Below are positions 44,156-53,495 of a stretch of 64,000 nucleotides of DNA, piece after piece; within the stretch, counting starts at the first letter, position 1; the number at the start of each line of letters is the position of its first letter. The position numbers and the translations under genes are program-made. Where the stretch lies: positions 3,245-67,244 of the forward strand of contig NZ_DASZCQ010000316.1 in the NCBI RefSeq assembly GCF_035942955.1, read 5' to 3'. The notes under the pieces were generated by a model. It worked only from the letters and a program-made list of their open reading frames with translations. It was not told the DNA's origin and made no database searches. The stretch is from DASYTH01 sp035942955. GTDB lineage: Bacteria; Actinomycetota; Actinomycetes; Mycobacteriales; Pseudonocardiaceae.

Positions 44156-45196
44156 TCAGTGGTCGCGGGTCATCAGCTGGGTGGTGAGGGTGGCCAGGCT
44201 GGACCGGGCCTGGTCGTCGAGGTCGAGACCCTCAAGGAGGTCCCACGCCGCGGACACCTGGCGGTCGGCCTCGGCGAGGGTCCAGGCCCGGCCGCCGGCC
44301 TCCTCCACCCACTCGGTCAGCCGCGCCACCTCGGCATCGGTCAGCTCGCCGGGACATGCGTACCGGTCGGCGAGCCGGGCCGAGGCCGGGGTGCCGGCGG
44401 CGAGAGCGGCCACCACCGGCGCGCTCTTCTTGCGGGCCCGCAGGTCGGCGCCCACCGGCTTGCCGGTCACCGCGGGATCGCCCCAGATGCCGAGGATGTC
44501 GTCGACGAGCTGGAAGGCGACGCCGAGATGCACGCCGAACCGCTCGAACCGTTCGGCAAGGTCCGGCGGGCCCGGCGAGTAGGCGGCACCCAGCCGGCAG
44601 GCGCAGCCGAGCAGCACGCCGGTCTTGCCGGCCATCATCGCGAGGCACTCGTCGGGATCCACAGTGGACTCGGTTTCGAACCGCAGGTCGCTCTCCTGGC
44701 CGCGGGCCAGCAGCCGCAGGGTCCTTGCCAGCACGGCGGTCGAGTGGGCGGTGGCCGGGTGCCGGTGGCTGGCCAGCACCTCGAAGCCCAGCGCGATGAG
44801 CGCGTCACCGGCCAGGATCGCCGACGCCACCCCGTACCGTGCCCACACCGTTGGGCGGTGCCGGCGCTCCCGGTCGCCGTCCATGATGTCGTCGTGGATC
44901 AGCGAGGCGTTGTGCAGCAGCTCGATCGCCGCGGCCGCCGGCACCACGTCCTCGGACCGGCCACCGGTGGCTGCCGAGCACAGCAGCGCGAACGCCGGGC
45001 GCAGCAGCTTGCCGCTCACCGTACCGGTCGGCCGACCGTCCACATCGTACATACCGAGCTGGTAGCCGCAGATCTGGCTCAGCTCACCGCCGAGCCGCTC
45101 GATCCACGACCGCAGCACCGGCGGCAGCAGCGCCCTTGCCCGCAGCACGCCGAGGTTCGCGTCCGGCCGGCCGGCGAGTGCGGTGGCGGTACTCAT
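44156..45196 (-). CDS. Polyprenyl (isoprenyl) diphosphate synthase
   Basis: 346 residues from ATG 45196. The first Asp-rich motif is LIHDDIMDGD (DDxxD), preceded by LLHNAS; the second is FQLVDDILGIWGD (DDxxG), the variant common in actinobacterial geranylgeranyl/farnesyl synthases. It condenses IPP with an allylic diphosphate. GAGGTG 5 nt upstream comes from the hairpin repeat. Third gene after P450 and terpene synthase, so it presumably supplies that cyclase. Chain length cannot be fixed by eye. Confidence 0.92.
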   Translation of the reverse strand: MSTATALAGRPDANLGVLRARALLPPVLRSWIERLGGELSQICGYQLGMYDVDGRPTGTVSGKLLRPAFALLCSAATGGRSEDVVPAAAAIELLHNASLIHDDIMDGDRERRHRPTVWARYGVASAILAGDALIALGFEVLASHRHPATAHSTAVLARTLRLLARGQESDLRFETESTVDPDECLAMMAGKTGVLLGCACRLGAAYSPGPPDLAERFERFGVHLGVAFQLVDDILGIWGDPAVTGKPVGADLRARKKSAPVVAALAAGTPASARLADRYACPGELTDAEVARLTEWVEEAGGRAWTLAEADRQVSAAWDLLEGLDLDDQARSSLATLTTQLMTRDH

Positions 45197-45199
45197 GCC

Positions 45200-45290
45200 A
45201 GCACCTCGCAAGCTCGGTGCTGGTGACCCTGCCGCCTCGTCCCTCGGCGGCAGGGCAGTATCTGCCGATTCGCTCCGCAAGCTCCGCTCA
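45200..45290. repeat. Intergenic hairpin repeat element, copy 2
   Basis: Second copy of the 91-nt element at 19311-19401. It again starts exactly at the upstream gene's TGA stop (terpene synthase) and ends with a GAGGTG that serves as the ribosome site of the polyprenyl synthase gene. The stem CCCTGCCGCC/GGCGGCAGGG keeps pairing through a compensating G-C change; the outer hairpin is longer here (AGCACC/GGTGCT). Confidence 0.85.
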
Positions 45291-46298
45291 TGCCGCCTCC
45301 CGGCTAACCAGCACGGCTTCCAGGTACTCGGCGGGATTGCCGTTGTCCCGCAACGCGTCGCGGTACCGGCGGGTGGTCGCCGACCAGTCCAGGTTGCCGC
45401 GCATCCAGGACCGCATCCCGGCCAGGTACGGCGCCACGACCGGCGCCGGGCCGGCAGCCAGCGCCGCCGGCTCCCAGGCGAGGTACTCGCGCAGCCGGTG
45501 CGCGATCCGGCCGACCACCACGTCGATCGCCTCGGCCTGGCTCAGCCGGTGGGCATGCTGGGTGACCGTGACCAGGTTGTGGTACTCCCCCAGCGAGGTC
45601 TCCTTGTCCAACGAGTACAGGTCGTTGACCCAGCAGACCACGTCGCAGGCGGCGTCGAGCGCCTCGGCGAACGGCTCGCCGCCGTACACCTCTGGCGGCA
45701 CGTCGATGTGCTCGACGATCTCGATCAGGTCCATGCACACGTAGATCGCGCCGGTGTGCCGCCGGTTCTCCACATAGGACGGGACGTCGGGAACCACACC
45801 CCGGACCCGGTTCTCGGCCTCCCAGCAGGCCGCCATCCCACCGGCGACGACGTGCTCGACGAACCGGCGGCGCCAGCCAGGGCTTGCCGTGGCCACCGTC
45901 CGCGCCCACAGGTCGTCCAGCGAGGTCACGATCGACGGGGCACCCGGCCGGGCGCCCAACCCGTTGAGCACGTTGAAGATCGCGCCCATCAGCTCCCCCG
46001 CGCGGTCCGGGTCCCGGCCGAGCAGGCCGTCGTCGAGCTGGTCGTCGAGCAGGAACAGCCAGGCGAACCAGTCGGCGACCAGACCGAGGTCGGCCTCGTC
46101 GGCGGTCGGGTACGTCACCGCGGCGAACCAGCCGAAGTTGGCCCGGTCGAACCGTTCCCTTGCGACGGCCCGGCCGATCAGGCGGTGCTCGACCACCCAC
46201 CGGTTCAGGTGCCGCGTCGCGGCCTCGGCGTGCGGGTTGAGCTCGGGTGGGATGGCCTCGAACGCCTCCCACACCGCGGCGTCCCGGTCGCCGATCAT
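45288..46298 (-). CDS. Class I terpene synthase
   Basis: 336 residues. It has both metal motifs: Asp-rich LLDDQLDDGLLGRD, and the NSE triad NDLYSLDKETSLGEYHN. An effector Arg upstream and a C-terminal RRYRDAL (Arg-Tyr sensor pair) are also present. It ionises a prenyl diphosphate and cyclises it. The size matches bacterial mono-domain sesqui/diterpene cyclases. Coupled to the P450 by ATGA and followed by the polyprenyl synthase across the hairpin element. Product skeleton unknown. Confidence 0.92.
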   Translation of the reverse strand: MIGDRDAAVWEAFEAIPPELNPHAEAATRHLNRWVVEHRLIGRAVARERFDRANFGWFAAVTYPTADEADLGLVADWFAWLFLLDDQLDDGLLGRDPDRAGELMGAIFNVLNGLGARPGAPSIVTSLDDLWARTVATASPGWRRRFVEHVVAGGMAACWEAENRVRGVVPDVPSYVENRRHTGAIYVCMDLIEIVEHIDVPPEVYGGEPFAEALDAACDVVCWVNDLYSLDKETSLGEYHNLVTVTQHAHRLSQAEAIDVVVGRIAHRLREYLAWEPAALAAGPAPVVAPYLAGMRSWMRGNLDWSATTRRYRDALRDNGNPAEYLEAVLVSREAA

Positions 46299-47680
46299 CG
46301 CCGGACCATCCGGACGTGCACGCCACCCTTGGGGTGCAACGTGATCAGCGGCTCCGGCTCGACGTTGCGGTACCCGTCGGGGATGACCACGTGGTACGCC
46401 TGCGCGATCATGGCCAGGATGATCGTCAGCTCGGTGAGCGCGAAGTGCTTGCCGATGCAGATCCGCGGACCGCTGCCGAACGGGATGTACACGTGCCGGG
46501 GGCGCTTGGCCACCTCCTTGGGGGCGAACCGGTCCGGGTCGAAGGCGTCCGGGTTGTGCCAGAACTCCGGGTGCCGGTGCAGCGCGTAGATGTTGAGGTA
46601 CAGGTCGGACTTGGGCGGGATCCGGTAGCCGCCGATCTCGTCCTCGTCGATGGACGAGCGCATGGTCTGCCAGGCGGGCGTGTACAGCCGCAGCGTCTCG
46701 TCGACGATCATCCTGGTGTACTTGAGCTTGAGCACGTCGTCGAAGGTCGGGACGCGTCCATTCAGGACGGTGTCGACCTCGGCCTGCAGCCGCTCCTGCA
46801 CCTCCGGGTGCTGGCCGATGGTGTACATGAGCCAGGAGACCGAGTTGCTCGTGGTCTCGTACCCGCCGATGATCAGGTTGAGCACCTCGCGGTGCAGCTG
46901 CTCGTTGGACAGTCCGGTGCCGGTCACGTCGTCGACGGCGTAGATCATCGCGTCGAGCAGGTCGTCGTGCTTCTCGCCGCTTTCCACGCGGTGGCGGATG
47001 ATGTCGGCGACGAAGCCGTCCATCGTCCGGATGATCTCCGCAAGGCGGCGGTGCGACGGCGTCGGCCAGCTCAGCGGGATCAGCGGGAACCGGAAGAACG
47101 CGCAGGCGATCTGGTTGGCCTCGAAGAACATGTCCTCGATCGCCTTGCCCCGCTCCCCCACCTTGGCGCCGAACAGCGAGCGGAACACGATCCGCATGGC
47201 CAGCTGGCCCAGCTCGGTGCTGACGTTCACGATGTCGTCCGGCCCGTACTGCTTGTCCCACCGGCGAAGCATCTGCGACGTCTCGTCGGTCATGTTCTCG
47301 GCGAACCCGGCCACCTGCGGCCGGTGGAACGACGGCTGCATCGTGCGCCGCTGGTGGCGCCACGGCTCGCCGCCGACGTTGCCGATCAGCCCGCCGCGCA
47401 GGATCGGCGCGATCGCCCGGAACAGGAAGGTGTTCTTGTTGTAGTTCTCGTGGTTGCGGACCAGCACGTGCTCGAAATAGTCGGGATGGTTGAGCATGGC
47501 CATTTTGATCCCGAGCACGCGAATCCAGACGATGTCGCCGTAGTCTTTGATCATCTGGTTCAGGAAGCCGACCTGATCCCGCCGCATGGCGAACGTGCTG
47601 CGAATCTCATCCCACAGTCGCGGGCTGGGCACGGGTTTGGCCGATCGAATTGTGTCGCGCTCGATAGTGCTGTTCCTCAT
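46295..47680 (-). CDS. Cytochrome P450 (terpene-locus oxidase 1)
   Basis: 461 residues from ATG 47680. I-helix LIIGGYETTSNSVSW, K-helix ETLRLY, and heme loop YIPFGSGPRICIGKHFALTE with the axial Cys are all present. The style (long, CYP4/CYP102-like) resembles P450s coupled to terpene synthases. First gene of the leftward operon, with a GGAGGA upstream. Likely hydroxylates the terpene hydrocarbon; a ferredoxin partner is not encoded here. Confidence 0.92.
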   Translation of the reverse strand: MRNSTIERDTIRSAKPVPSPRLWDEIRSTFAMRRDQVGFLNQMIKDYGDIVWIRVLGIKMAMLNHPDYFEHVLVRNHENYNKNTFLFRAIAPILRGGLIGNVGGEPWRHQRRTMQPSFHRPQVAGFAENMTDETSQMLRRWDKQYGPDDIVNVSTELGQLAMRIVFRSLFGAKVGERGKAIEDMFFEANQIACAFFRFPLIPLSWPTPSHRRLAEIIRTMDGFVADIIRHRVESGEKHDDLLDAMIYAVDDVTGTGLSNEQLHREVLNLIIGGYETTSNSVSWLMYTIGQHPEVQERLQAEVDTVLNGRVPTFDDVLKLKYTRMIVDETLRLYTPAWQTMRSSIDEDEIGGYRIPPKSDLYLNIYALHRHPEFWHNPDAFDPDRFAPKEVAKRPRHVYIPFGSGPRICIGKHFALTELTIILAMIAQAYHVVIPDGYRNVEPEPLITLHPKGGVHVRMVRR

Positions 47681-47877
47681 TATTCGCCGCCGAGTCCTCC
47701 GGTCCGTTTTCAACGTCCATTTGATGGTCGGGTCACGCCGCGGAGGCCCGCATCTCCTAGATTGCGCCTCAACTCCCGATAGACCTTCGATTGTGCGCTG
47801 GTCGCGCGGCGCTGTTGTCTTTTCTGGATGCTCCCCTTCATCGTGGCTAGAACCGAGCGAACGACCAGGAGCCCGTC
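47681..47877. promoter_or_regulatory. Divergent promoter region of the terpenoid locus
   Basis: 196 nt between the leftward P450 operon and the rightward NTF2/MEP operon, so both halves of the cluster are probably driven from here. I see no clear palindrome or hexamer pair to name. Confidence 0.5.
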
Positions 47878-48324
47878 ATGACGACCCCGCAGTCCGGCGA
47901 CCGGCAGGTCGCCACCGCCCTCGTCGACCGTTGGCTGGACGCCTTCAACAGCTACGACGCCACCGCCTTCGCGGCGTGCTACACCGAGGACGCGGTCCTC
48001 GAGGACGCCGCGCTCAAGCGGTTCTTCCGCGGCCGCACGGAGTTGGCCGAGTTCATCACGGTCTGGGTGCAGGCCTGCCCCGACACCTACCTGAAGCTGG
48101 AGAAGGTGGTCATCGGCGACGGCGGCGCGGCCGTGGCGTGGACCGGGGTGGGAACGCTGTCCGGCACCTTCCCGCACCTCCCGCCGACCGCCGTGCGCGG
48201 CAGCCGCATCGAGCAGCGTGGGCTGAGCCTGATGGAGTTCTCCGAAACCGGCCTCATCAAGGCCCAGACGGATTACTGGGACAGCTTCACCGTGCTGCGG
48301 CAAATTGGAGTGATACCCGAGTAG
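47878..48324 (+). CDS. NTF2-fold/SnoaL-like protein
   Basis: 148 residues: VATALVDRWLDAFNSYDATA, FAACYTEDAVLEDAAL, and end SLMEFSETGLIKAQTDYWDS. The fold includes polyketide cyclases and isomerases. First gene of the MEP operon, 18 nt before ispH. A role in tailoring or in terpene/polyene cyclisation is possible but unproven. Confidence 0.85.
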   Translation: MTTPQSGDRQVATALVDRWLDAFNSYDATAFAACYTEDAVLEDAALKRFFRGRTELAEFITVWVQACPDTYLKLEKVVIGDGGAAVAWTGVGTLSGTFPHLPPTAVRGSRIEQRGLSLMEFSETGLIKAQTDYWDSFTVLRQIGVIPE

Positions 48325-48342
48325 GGAAAGAACGAATTACTG

Positions 48343-49320
48343 ATGTCACACATCGTCGATACCAATGACGCCGCCTGGCGGCGGGTGCTGGGCCCCCGGT
48401 CCATTCTGCTCGCCGCCCCGCGGTCGTTCTGTGCGGGCGTGGTTCGGGCGATCGATATCGTCGAGCGGCTGCTCGAACGCGGCGCACCCGTCTATGTGCG
48501 CAAGCAGATCGTGCACAACGGTCACGTGGTCGCCGACCTGGAGTCCCGCGGCGCGGTGTTCGTCGACGAGCTGGCCGACGTTCCGGCCGGGGCCACCGTG
48601 GTGTTCTCCGCGCACGGGGTCTCCCCCGCGGTGCGCGCCGAGGCGGACGCCCGCGGCCTCGACGTCGTCGACGCCACCTGCCCGCTGGTCACCAAGGTGC
48701 ACGCGCAGGCCCGCCGGTTCGCCGGCCGCGGCGACACGGTCGTGATGATCGGGCACGCCGGGCACGAGGAGGTGGAGGGCGTCATGGGCGAGGCGCCGGA
48801 CCGGACCGTGCTGGTGGAGACGGTCGCCGACGTGGACCGCCTCGACGTCGCCGACCCGGCACGGGTGTCGTACCTGACCCAGACCACCCTTGCCGTCGAC
48901 GAGACCGCCGAGGTCATCGAGGCGCTGCGGGCCCGGTTCCCCGAGCTGCGTGGGCCCGGCTCGGAGGACATCTGCTACGCCACCACCAACCGCCAGGACG
49001 CGCTGGCCGTCGTCGCCGAGCGCTCCGACCTGGTGCTGGTGCTCGGCTCGGACAACTCGTCCAACTCGGTGCGGCTGGTGGAGCTGGCCAGGCGCAACGC
49101 GACGCCGGCCTACCTGATCGAGGACGCGACCGCCATCGAGCCGCACTGGCTGGCCGGCGTCCGCACCGTCGGGCTGACCGCGGGCGCGTCGGCGCCGCCC
49201 GGCCTCGTCGACGACGTCGTCGCGCTGCTCGGCGAGCTCGGGCCGGTGACCGTCACCGAGCACGAGACCGCACGGGAGACCGTCCACTTCGCACTGCCGG
49301 TGGCGGTGAGGGCGGCATGA
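48343..49320 (+). CDS. ispH: 4-hydroxy-3-methylbut-2-enyl diphosphate reductase
   Basis: 325 residues. The three iron-sulfur Cys are at 30 (RSFCAGVVRAI), 113 (DATCPLVTKVH) and 211 (EDICYATTNRQ), with conserved His in VHNGHVV, FSAHGVSP and GHAGHEEV. Converts HMBPP to IPP and DMAPP. A second, cluster-dedicated copy beside dxs and ispG is a known way to raise precursor supply. Overlaps dxs (ATGA). Confidence 0.95.
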   Translation: MSHIVDTNDAAWRRVLGPRSILLAAPRSFCAGVVRAIDIVERLLERGAPVYVRKQIVHNGHVVADLESRGAVFVDELADVPAGATVVFSAHGVSPAVRAEADARGLDVVDATCPLVTKVHAQARRFAGRGDTVVMIGHAGHEEVEGVMGEAPDRTVLVETVADVDRLDVADPARVSYLTQTTLAVDETAEVIEALRARFPELRGPGSEDICYATTNRQDALAVVAERSDLVLVLGSDNSSNSVRLVELARRNATPAYLIEDATAIEPHWLAGVRTVGLTAGASAPPGLVDDVVALLGELGPVTVTEHETARETVHFALPVAVRAA

Positions 49321-51101
49321 CCGGCGTGCTGAGCCAGTTGCACGGTCCGGCGGATCTGCGCCGGGTGCCGAGGGCGATGCTGCCCGTGCTGGCCGGGGAG
49401 ATCCGCGCCCTGCTCATCGAGAAGGTGTGCCGCACCGGCGGGCACCTCGGCGCGAACCTCGGCGTGGTGGAGCTGACCATCGGCCTGCACCGCGTGTTCG
49501 AGTCGCCGCGCGACGTGCTGCTGTTCGACACCGGCCACCAGGCGTACGTCCACAAGCTACTCACCGGCCGGACCGACTTCGACGGGCTGCGCCAGACCGG
49601 CGGCCTGTCCGGCTACCCGTCCCGCTCCGAGTCGGTGCACGACGTCATCGAGAACTCGCATGCGTCCACCGCGCTGTCCTATTCGGACGGAATGGCGCGG
49701 GCGTTCCGGCTGGCCGGCCAGGAGGACCGCCGGGTGGTCGCCGTCGTCGGCGACGGGGCGCTGACCGGCGGCATGTGCTGGGAGGCGCTGAACAACCTCG
49801 GCGCGGCCCCGGACCGGCCGGTGATCGTGGTGCTCAACGACAACGGGCGGTCCTACGCGCCGACCGTCGGCGGCCTCGCGGCGCACCTCGGTGCGCTGCG
49901 CGCGGGAACCGCGGACGGCAACCTGTTCCGCTCGCTGGGGTTCGCCTACCTTGGGCCGATCGACGGGCACGACGTGCACGCGGTGGAGGCGGTGCTGCGG
50001 CAGGCGGCCGCGCTGAACCGCCCGGTCGTCGTGCATGCCGTGACCGCCAAGGGATCCGGCTACCGGCCGGCGGAGGCCGACGAGGCCGACCGCATGCACG
50101 CGGTGGGGGTCATCGACCCGGCAACCGGCCGGGCGCCCGCGGCCGGCGCGCCGTCCTGGACGTCGGTGTTCGGCGACGAGATCGCCGCGATCGGGGCGGA
50201 CCGGCCGGACGTGGTGTGCCTGACCGCGGCGATGCTGCTGCCCACCGGTCTCGGCGAGTTCGCAAGGCGCTTCCCCGACCGGGTCATCGACGTCGGGATC
50301 GCCGAGCAGCACGCGGTCACCTGCGCGGCCGGCCTGGCGATGGGCGGCCGGCACCCGGTCGTCGCCGTCTACTCCACGTTCCTCAACCGGGCCTTCGACC
50401 AGGTGCTGATGGACGTGGCGCTGCACCGCCAGCCGGTGACGATCGTGCTGGACCGGGCCGGGATCACCGGCCCGGACGGCGCCAGCCACCACGGCATGTG
50501 GGACGCGTCGATCCTCCCGGTCGTGCCGGGGCTGCGGCTGGCCGCCCCGCGCGACCCGGCCGGGCTGCGCCTGCTGCTGCGGGAGGCGGTCGCGATCGAC
50601 GACGGGCCGACGGTCATTCGCTATCCGAAGTCGACGGTCGGCCCGGACATCCCCGCACTGCGCCGGATCGGTGAGGTGGACGTGCTGCACGAGGACCCGG
50701 GCGCCACGGTGCTGCTGGTCCCGGTCGGACCGCTGGCCGGCGCGTGCCTCGCGGCCGCGGCCGAGCTCGCCGGCTACGGCGTGCCGGTGACCATCGCCGA
50801 CCCGCGGTGGATCGCGCCGGTCGACCCGGCCCTTGTGCAGCTGGCCGAGCGGCACCGGTTGGTGCTCGCCGTCGAGGACACGGTCACCACCGGCGCGCTC
50901 GGCACCCGGCTGGCCCAGGCGCTGGCCGCGGCCGGCAGCGACACCGTCGCGGCGGCATTCGCGCTGCCGCAACGGTTCCTCCCGCACGCGTCGCGCGGCG
51001 AGCTGCTGCACAGCTGCGGCCTCGACGGCCACGGGATCGCCGCGACCGTGCTCAAACGACTGGCAAGGACCGGGCAGCTACAGGAGGTGGCGGCGGCATG
51101 A
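49317..51101 (+). CDS. dxs: 1-deoxy-D-xylulose-5-phosphate synthase
   Basis: 594 residues, complete. TPP motif GDGALTGGMCWEALNNLG, DTGHQAYVHKLL near the N-terminus, central VGIAEQHAVTCAAGLAMGG with the catalytic Glu, and a C-terminal transketolase domain. Condenses pyruvate and glyceraldehyde-3-phosphate, the entry step of the MEP pathway. Overlaps ispH upstream; a 15-codon frame separates it from ispG. Confidence 0.95.
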   Translation: MTGVLSQLHGPADLRRVPRAMLPVLAGEIRALLIEKVCRTGGHLGANLGVVELTIGLHRVFESPRDVLLFDTGHQAYVHKLLTGRTDFDGLRQTGGLSGYPSRSESVHDVIENSHASTALSYSDGMARAFRLAGQEDRRVVAVVGDGALTGGMCWEALNNLGAAPDRPVIVVLNDNGRSYAPTVGGLAAHLGALRAGTADGNLFRSLGFAYLGPIDGHDVHAVEAVLRQAAALNRPVVVHAVTAKGSGYRPAEADEADRMHAVGVIDPATGRAPAAGAPSWTSVFGDEIAAIGADRPDVVCLTAAMLLPTGLGEFARRFPDRVIDVGIAEQHAVTCAAGLAMGGRHPVVAVYSTFLNRAFDQVLMDVALHRQPVTIVLDRAGITGPDGASHHGMWDASILPVVPGLRLAAPRDPAGLRLLLREAVAIDDGPTVIRYPKSTVGPDIPALRRIGEVDVLHEDPGATVLLVPVGPLAGACLAAAAELAGYGVPVTIADPRWIAPVDPALVQLAERHRLVLAVEDTVTTGALGTRLAQALAAAGSDTVAAAFALPQRFLPHASRGELLHSCGLDGHGIAATVLKRLARTGQLQEVAAA

Positions 51102-51145
51102 AGATTGCGGAATGCCGGGCGAGGGAGTTGGAGGCCACCGTATGA
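51098..51145 (+). other. 15-codon open frame bridging dxs and ispG
   Basis: ATG overlaps the dxs TGA (ATGA) and its own TGA overlaps the ispG ATG (ATGA). It may be a translational-coupling minigene keeping ribosomes moving into ispG, or a deletion scar. The peptide MKIAECRARELEATV resembles the N-terminus of enolase-superfamily proteins. Confidence 0.5.
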
Positions 51146-52260
51146 CCACTGTGGACATCGGGCTGCCAAGGCCGCGCCCCGCCCGCCGGGCCAGCCGCCG
51201 GCTCATGGTCGGCGACGTCCCGGTCGGCGGCGACGCGCCGGTGTCGGTCCAGTCGATGACCACCACGCCCACCACCGACGTGAACCAGACCCTGCAGCAG
51301 ATCGCCCAGCTCACCGCGGCCGGCTGCCAGATCGTGCGGGTCGCGGTGCCGTCCCAGGACGACGCCGACGCGTTGCCGGCCATCGCCAGGAAATCGCCGA
51401 TCCCGGTGATCGCCGACATTCACTTCCAGCCGCGGTACGTGTTCGCCGCGATCGACGCCGGCTGCGCGGGCGTGCGCGTCAACCCGGGCAACATCAAGCA
51501 GTTCGACGACCGGGTCGGCGAGATCGCCAGGGCGGCGGGCGCGGCCGGCGTGCCGATCCGCATCGGCGTCAACGCCGGCTCGCTGGATCCGCGGCTGCTG
51601 GCCAAGTACGGCAAGGCGACCCCGGAGGCGCTGGTCGAGTCGGCGCTGTGGGAGTGCTCGCTGTTCGAGGAGCACGGGTTCACCGATCTGAAGATCTCGG
51701 TCAAGCACCACGACCCGATGGTGATGGTGGCGGCGTACCGGCTGCTGGCCCGGCGCTGTGACTACCCGCTGCACCTCGGTGTCACCGAGGCCGGGCCGGC
51801 GATGCAGGGCACCATCAAGTCCGCCGTGGCCTTCGGGATCCTGCTGGCCGACGGCATCGGCGACACGATCAGGGTCTCGCTGTCCGCGCCGCCGGTCGAG
51901 GAGGTCAAGGTCGGCATCGGCATCCTCGAGTCGCTCGGCCTGCGGGAGCGCCGCCTGGAGATCGTGTCCTGCCCGTCCTGCGGCCGGGCCCAGGTCGACG
52001 TGTACCAGCTGGCCGAGCGGGTGTCCGCGGCGCTGGACGGGTTCCCGCTGCCGCTGCGGGTGGCCGTGATGGGCTGCGTGGTCAACGGTCCGGGCGAGGC
52101 GCGGGAGGCCGACCTCGGCGTGGCATCGGGCAACGGCAAGGGACAGATCTTCGTGCGCGGCCGGGTGATCAAGACCGTCCCGGAGAGCCAGATCGTGGAA
52201 ACCCTTGTCGAGGAAGCGGTTCGGTTGGCCGACGAGGCCGAGGCAGCGGAGGTGTTGTGA
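51142..52260 (+). CDS. ispG: 4-hydroxy-3-methylbut-2-en-1-yl diphosphate synthase
   Basis: 372 residues. N-terminal TIM barrel (VSVQSMTTTPTTDV, VNPGNIK, KISVKHHDPMVM) and C-terminal iron-sulfur domain with VSCPSCGRAQ and MGCVVNGPGEAREAD. Converts MEcPP to HMBPP using reduced ferredoxin or flavodoxin. Overlaps the P450 gene by 4 nt. Confidence 0.95.
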   Translation: MTTVDIGLPRPRPARRASRRLMVGDVPVGGDAPVSVQSMTTTPTTDVNQTLQQIAQLTAAGCQIVRVAVPSQDDADALPAIARKSPIPVIADIHFQPRYVFAAIDAGCAGVRVNPGNIKQFDDRVGEIARAAGAAGVPIRIGVNAGSLDPRLLAKYGKATPEALVESALWECSLFEEHGFTDLKISVKHHDPMVMVAAYRLLARRCDYPLHLGVTEAGPAMQGTIKSAVAFGILLADGIGDTIRVSLSAPPVEEVKVGIGILESLGLRERRLEIVSCPSCGRAQVDVYQLAERVSAALDGFPLPLRVAVMGCVVNGPGEAREADLGVASGNGKGQIFVRGRVIKTVPESQIVETLVEEAVRLADEAEAAEVL

Positions 52261-53495
52261 TGGCGGTCGACGCCAACCCACGAGCGGACTACCTGGATCT
52301 GACCGAGCTGGGTCAGGAGTTCGTCGACGATCCGTACCCGTTCCTTGCCGAGCTGCGGGAGGGCGAGGCGATCCGGCGGGTGGTGTACCACGGCGTTCCC
52401 GCCTGGCTGGTGACCCGGTTCGAGCACGCCCGCGAGGTGTTCTCCGACATGCGCCTGTCGTCGGACCTGGCCAACGCCAGCGACGAGGTGCGCGCCGTGC
52501 CGTGGATCAGCGGCCCGGAGTCGCTCGGCCTCACCAAGGGAATGATCAACCTCGACCCGCCGGCGCACACCCGGCTGCGCCGCCCGGTGGCCAAGGCGTT
52601 CACGTCCCGCCGGGTCGGCGGCCTGCGCCAGCTGACCAAGCGGATCGGCGAGGAGCTGCTCGATGCCGCGCTCGCCCGCGGGCGGGTCGACTTCCTGCAG
52701 GAGTACGCCATGCCCCTGGCGTGCCGGGGAATCATGGGCCTGCTCGGCGTGCCGGCCGGCGACACCCGGCCCTTCCAGGAGCGGTGCTACATCCTGCTGT
52801 CCACCGACCCGGCCGACCTGCCCAAGCTGCCGGACGCGCTGGTGTGGCTCAGCGAGTACCTCGGCGGCCTGGTGGCCGCCAAACGCGCCGAGCCGGGCGA
52901 GGACCTGCTCAGCGAGCTGGTGGCGATGGCCGACGAGGGCGACCGGCTCAGCGACGCCGAGCTGCGGTCGACCATGTTCCTGTTGCTGGTGGCGGGTTTT
53001 GCGACCACATCGAGCCTGATCACCAACGGGCTGCTGGCCTTGCTCACCTATCCCGACCAGTTCGCGGCGCTACGAGCGGACCCCGGACTCATCCCGAGCG
53101 CGATCGAGGAGATGCTGCGCTTCGACCCGTCTGCCGGGGCGGCGTTGCCCCAGTTCGCCACCGAGGACCTCACCCTCGGCGGCGTCCGGATCCGCAAGGG
53201 CGAGGCCGTGATCGTCTCGCTGGCGGCGGCCAACCGCGACCCGCGCCGGTTCACCGATCCGGACACGTTCGACATTCGCCGTGACGAAGGGCACATCGCG
53301 TTCGCCCACGGCATCCACTTCTGCATCGGCGCCCAGCTGGCCAGGATGGAGGGCCAGGTGGCGTTCGAGGTGCTGCTCGAGCGGACCGCCGACGTCCGCC
53401 TCGCGGTGCCGCGCGAGGAGCTGTCCTGGCGGATTCACCACAACCCCCGCATGCTCAAGAGCCTGCCGGTGATCCTCACGAGTACTCGAGGATGA
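52257..53495 (+). CDS. Cytochrome P450 (terpene-locus oxidase 2), CYP107-like
   Basis: 412 residues. K-helix EEMLRF and heme loop FAHGIHFCIGAQLARMEGQ are normal. The I-helix reads LLVAGFATTSSL: the conserved acid before Thr is replaced by Ala. This changes the usual proton relay and is seen in some P450s that use unusual chemistry or substrate-assisted O2 activation. Last gene of the rightward operon. Tailors the terpenoid (inference). Confidence 0.9.
   Translation: MMAVDANPRADYLDLTELGQEFVDDPYPFLAELREGEAIRRVVYHGVPAWLVTRFEHAREVFSDMRLSSDLANASDEVRAVPWISGPESLGLTKGMINLDPPAHTRLRRPVAKAFTSRRVGGLRQLTKRIGEELLDAALARGRVDFLQEYAMPLACRGIMGLLGVPAGDTRPFQERCYILLSTDPADLPKLPDALVWLSEYLGGLVAAKRAEPGEDLLSELVAMADEGDRLSDAELRSTMFLLLVAGFATTSSLITNGLLALLTYPDQFAALRADPGLIPSAIEEMLRFDPSAGAALPQFATEDLTLGGVRIRKGEAVIVSLAAANRDPRRFTDPDTFDIRRDEGHIAFAHGIHFCIGAQLARMEGQVAFEVLLERTADVRLAVPREELSWRIHHNPRMLKSLPVILTSTRG

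Noticed and set aside
45183..46589. Long plus-strand frame opposite the terpene synthase
   Set aside because: Same effect: the recognisable terpene synthase and P450 motifs are on the minus strand.
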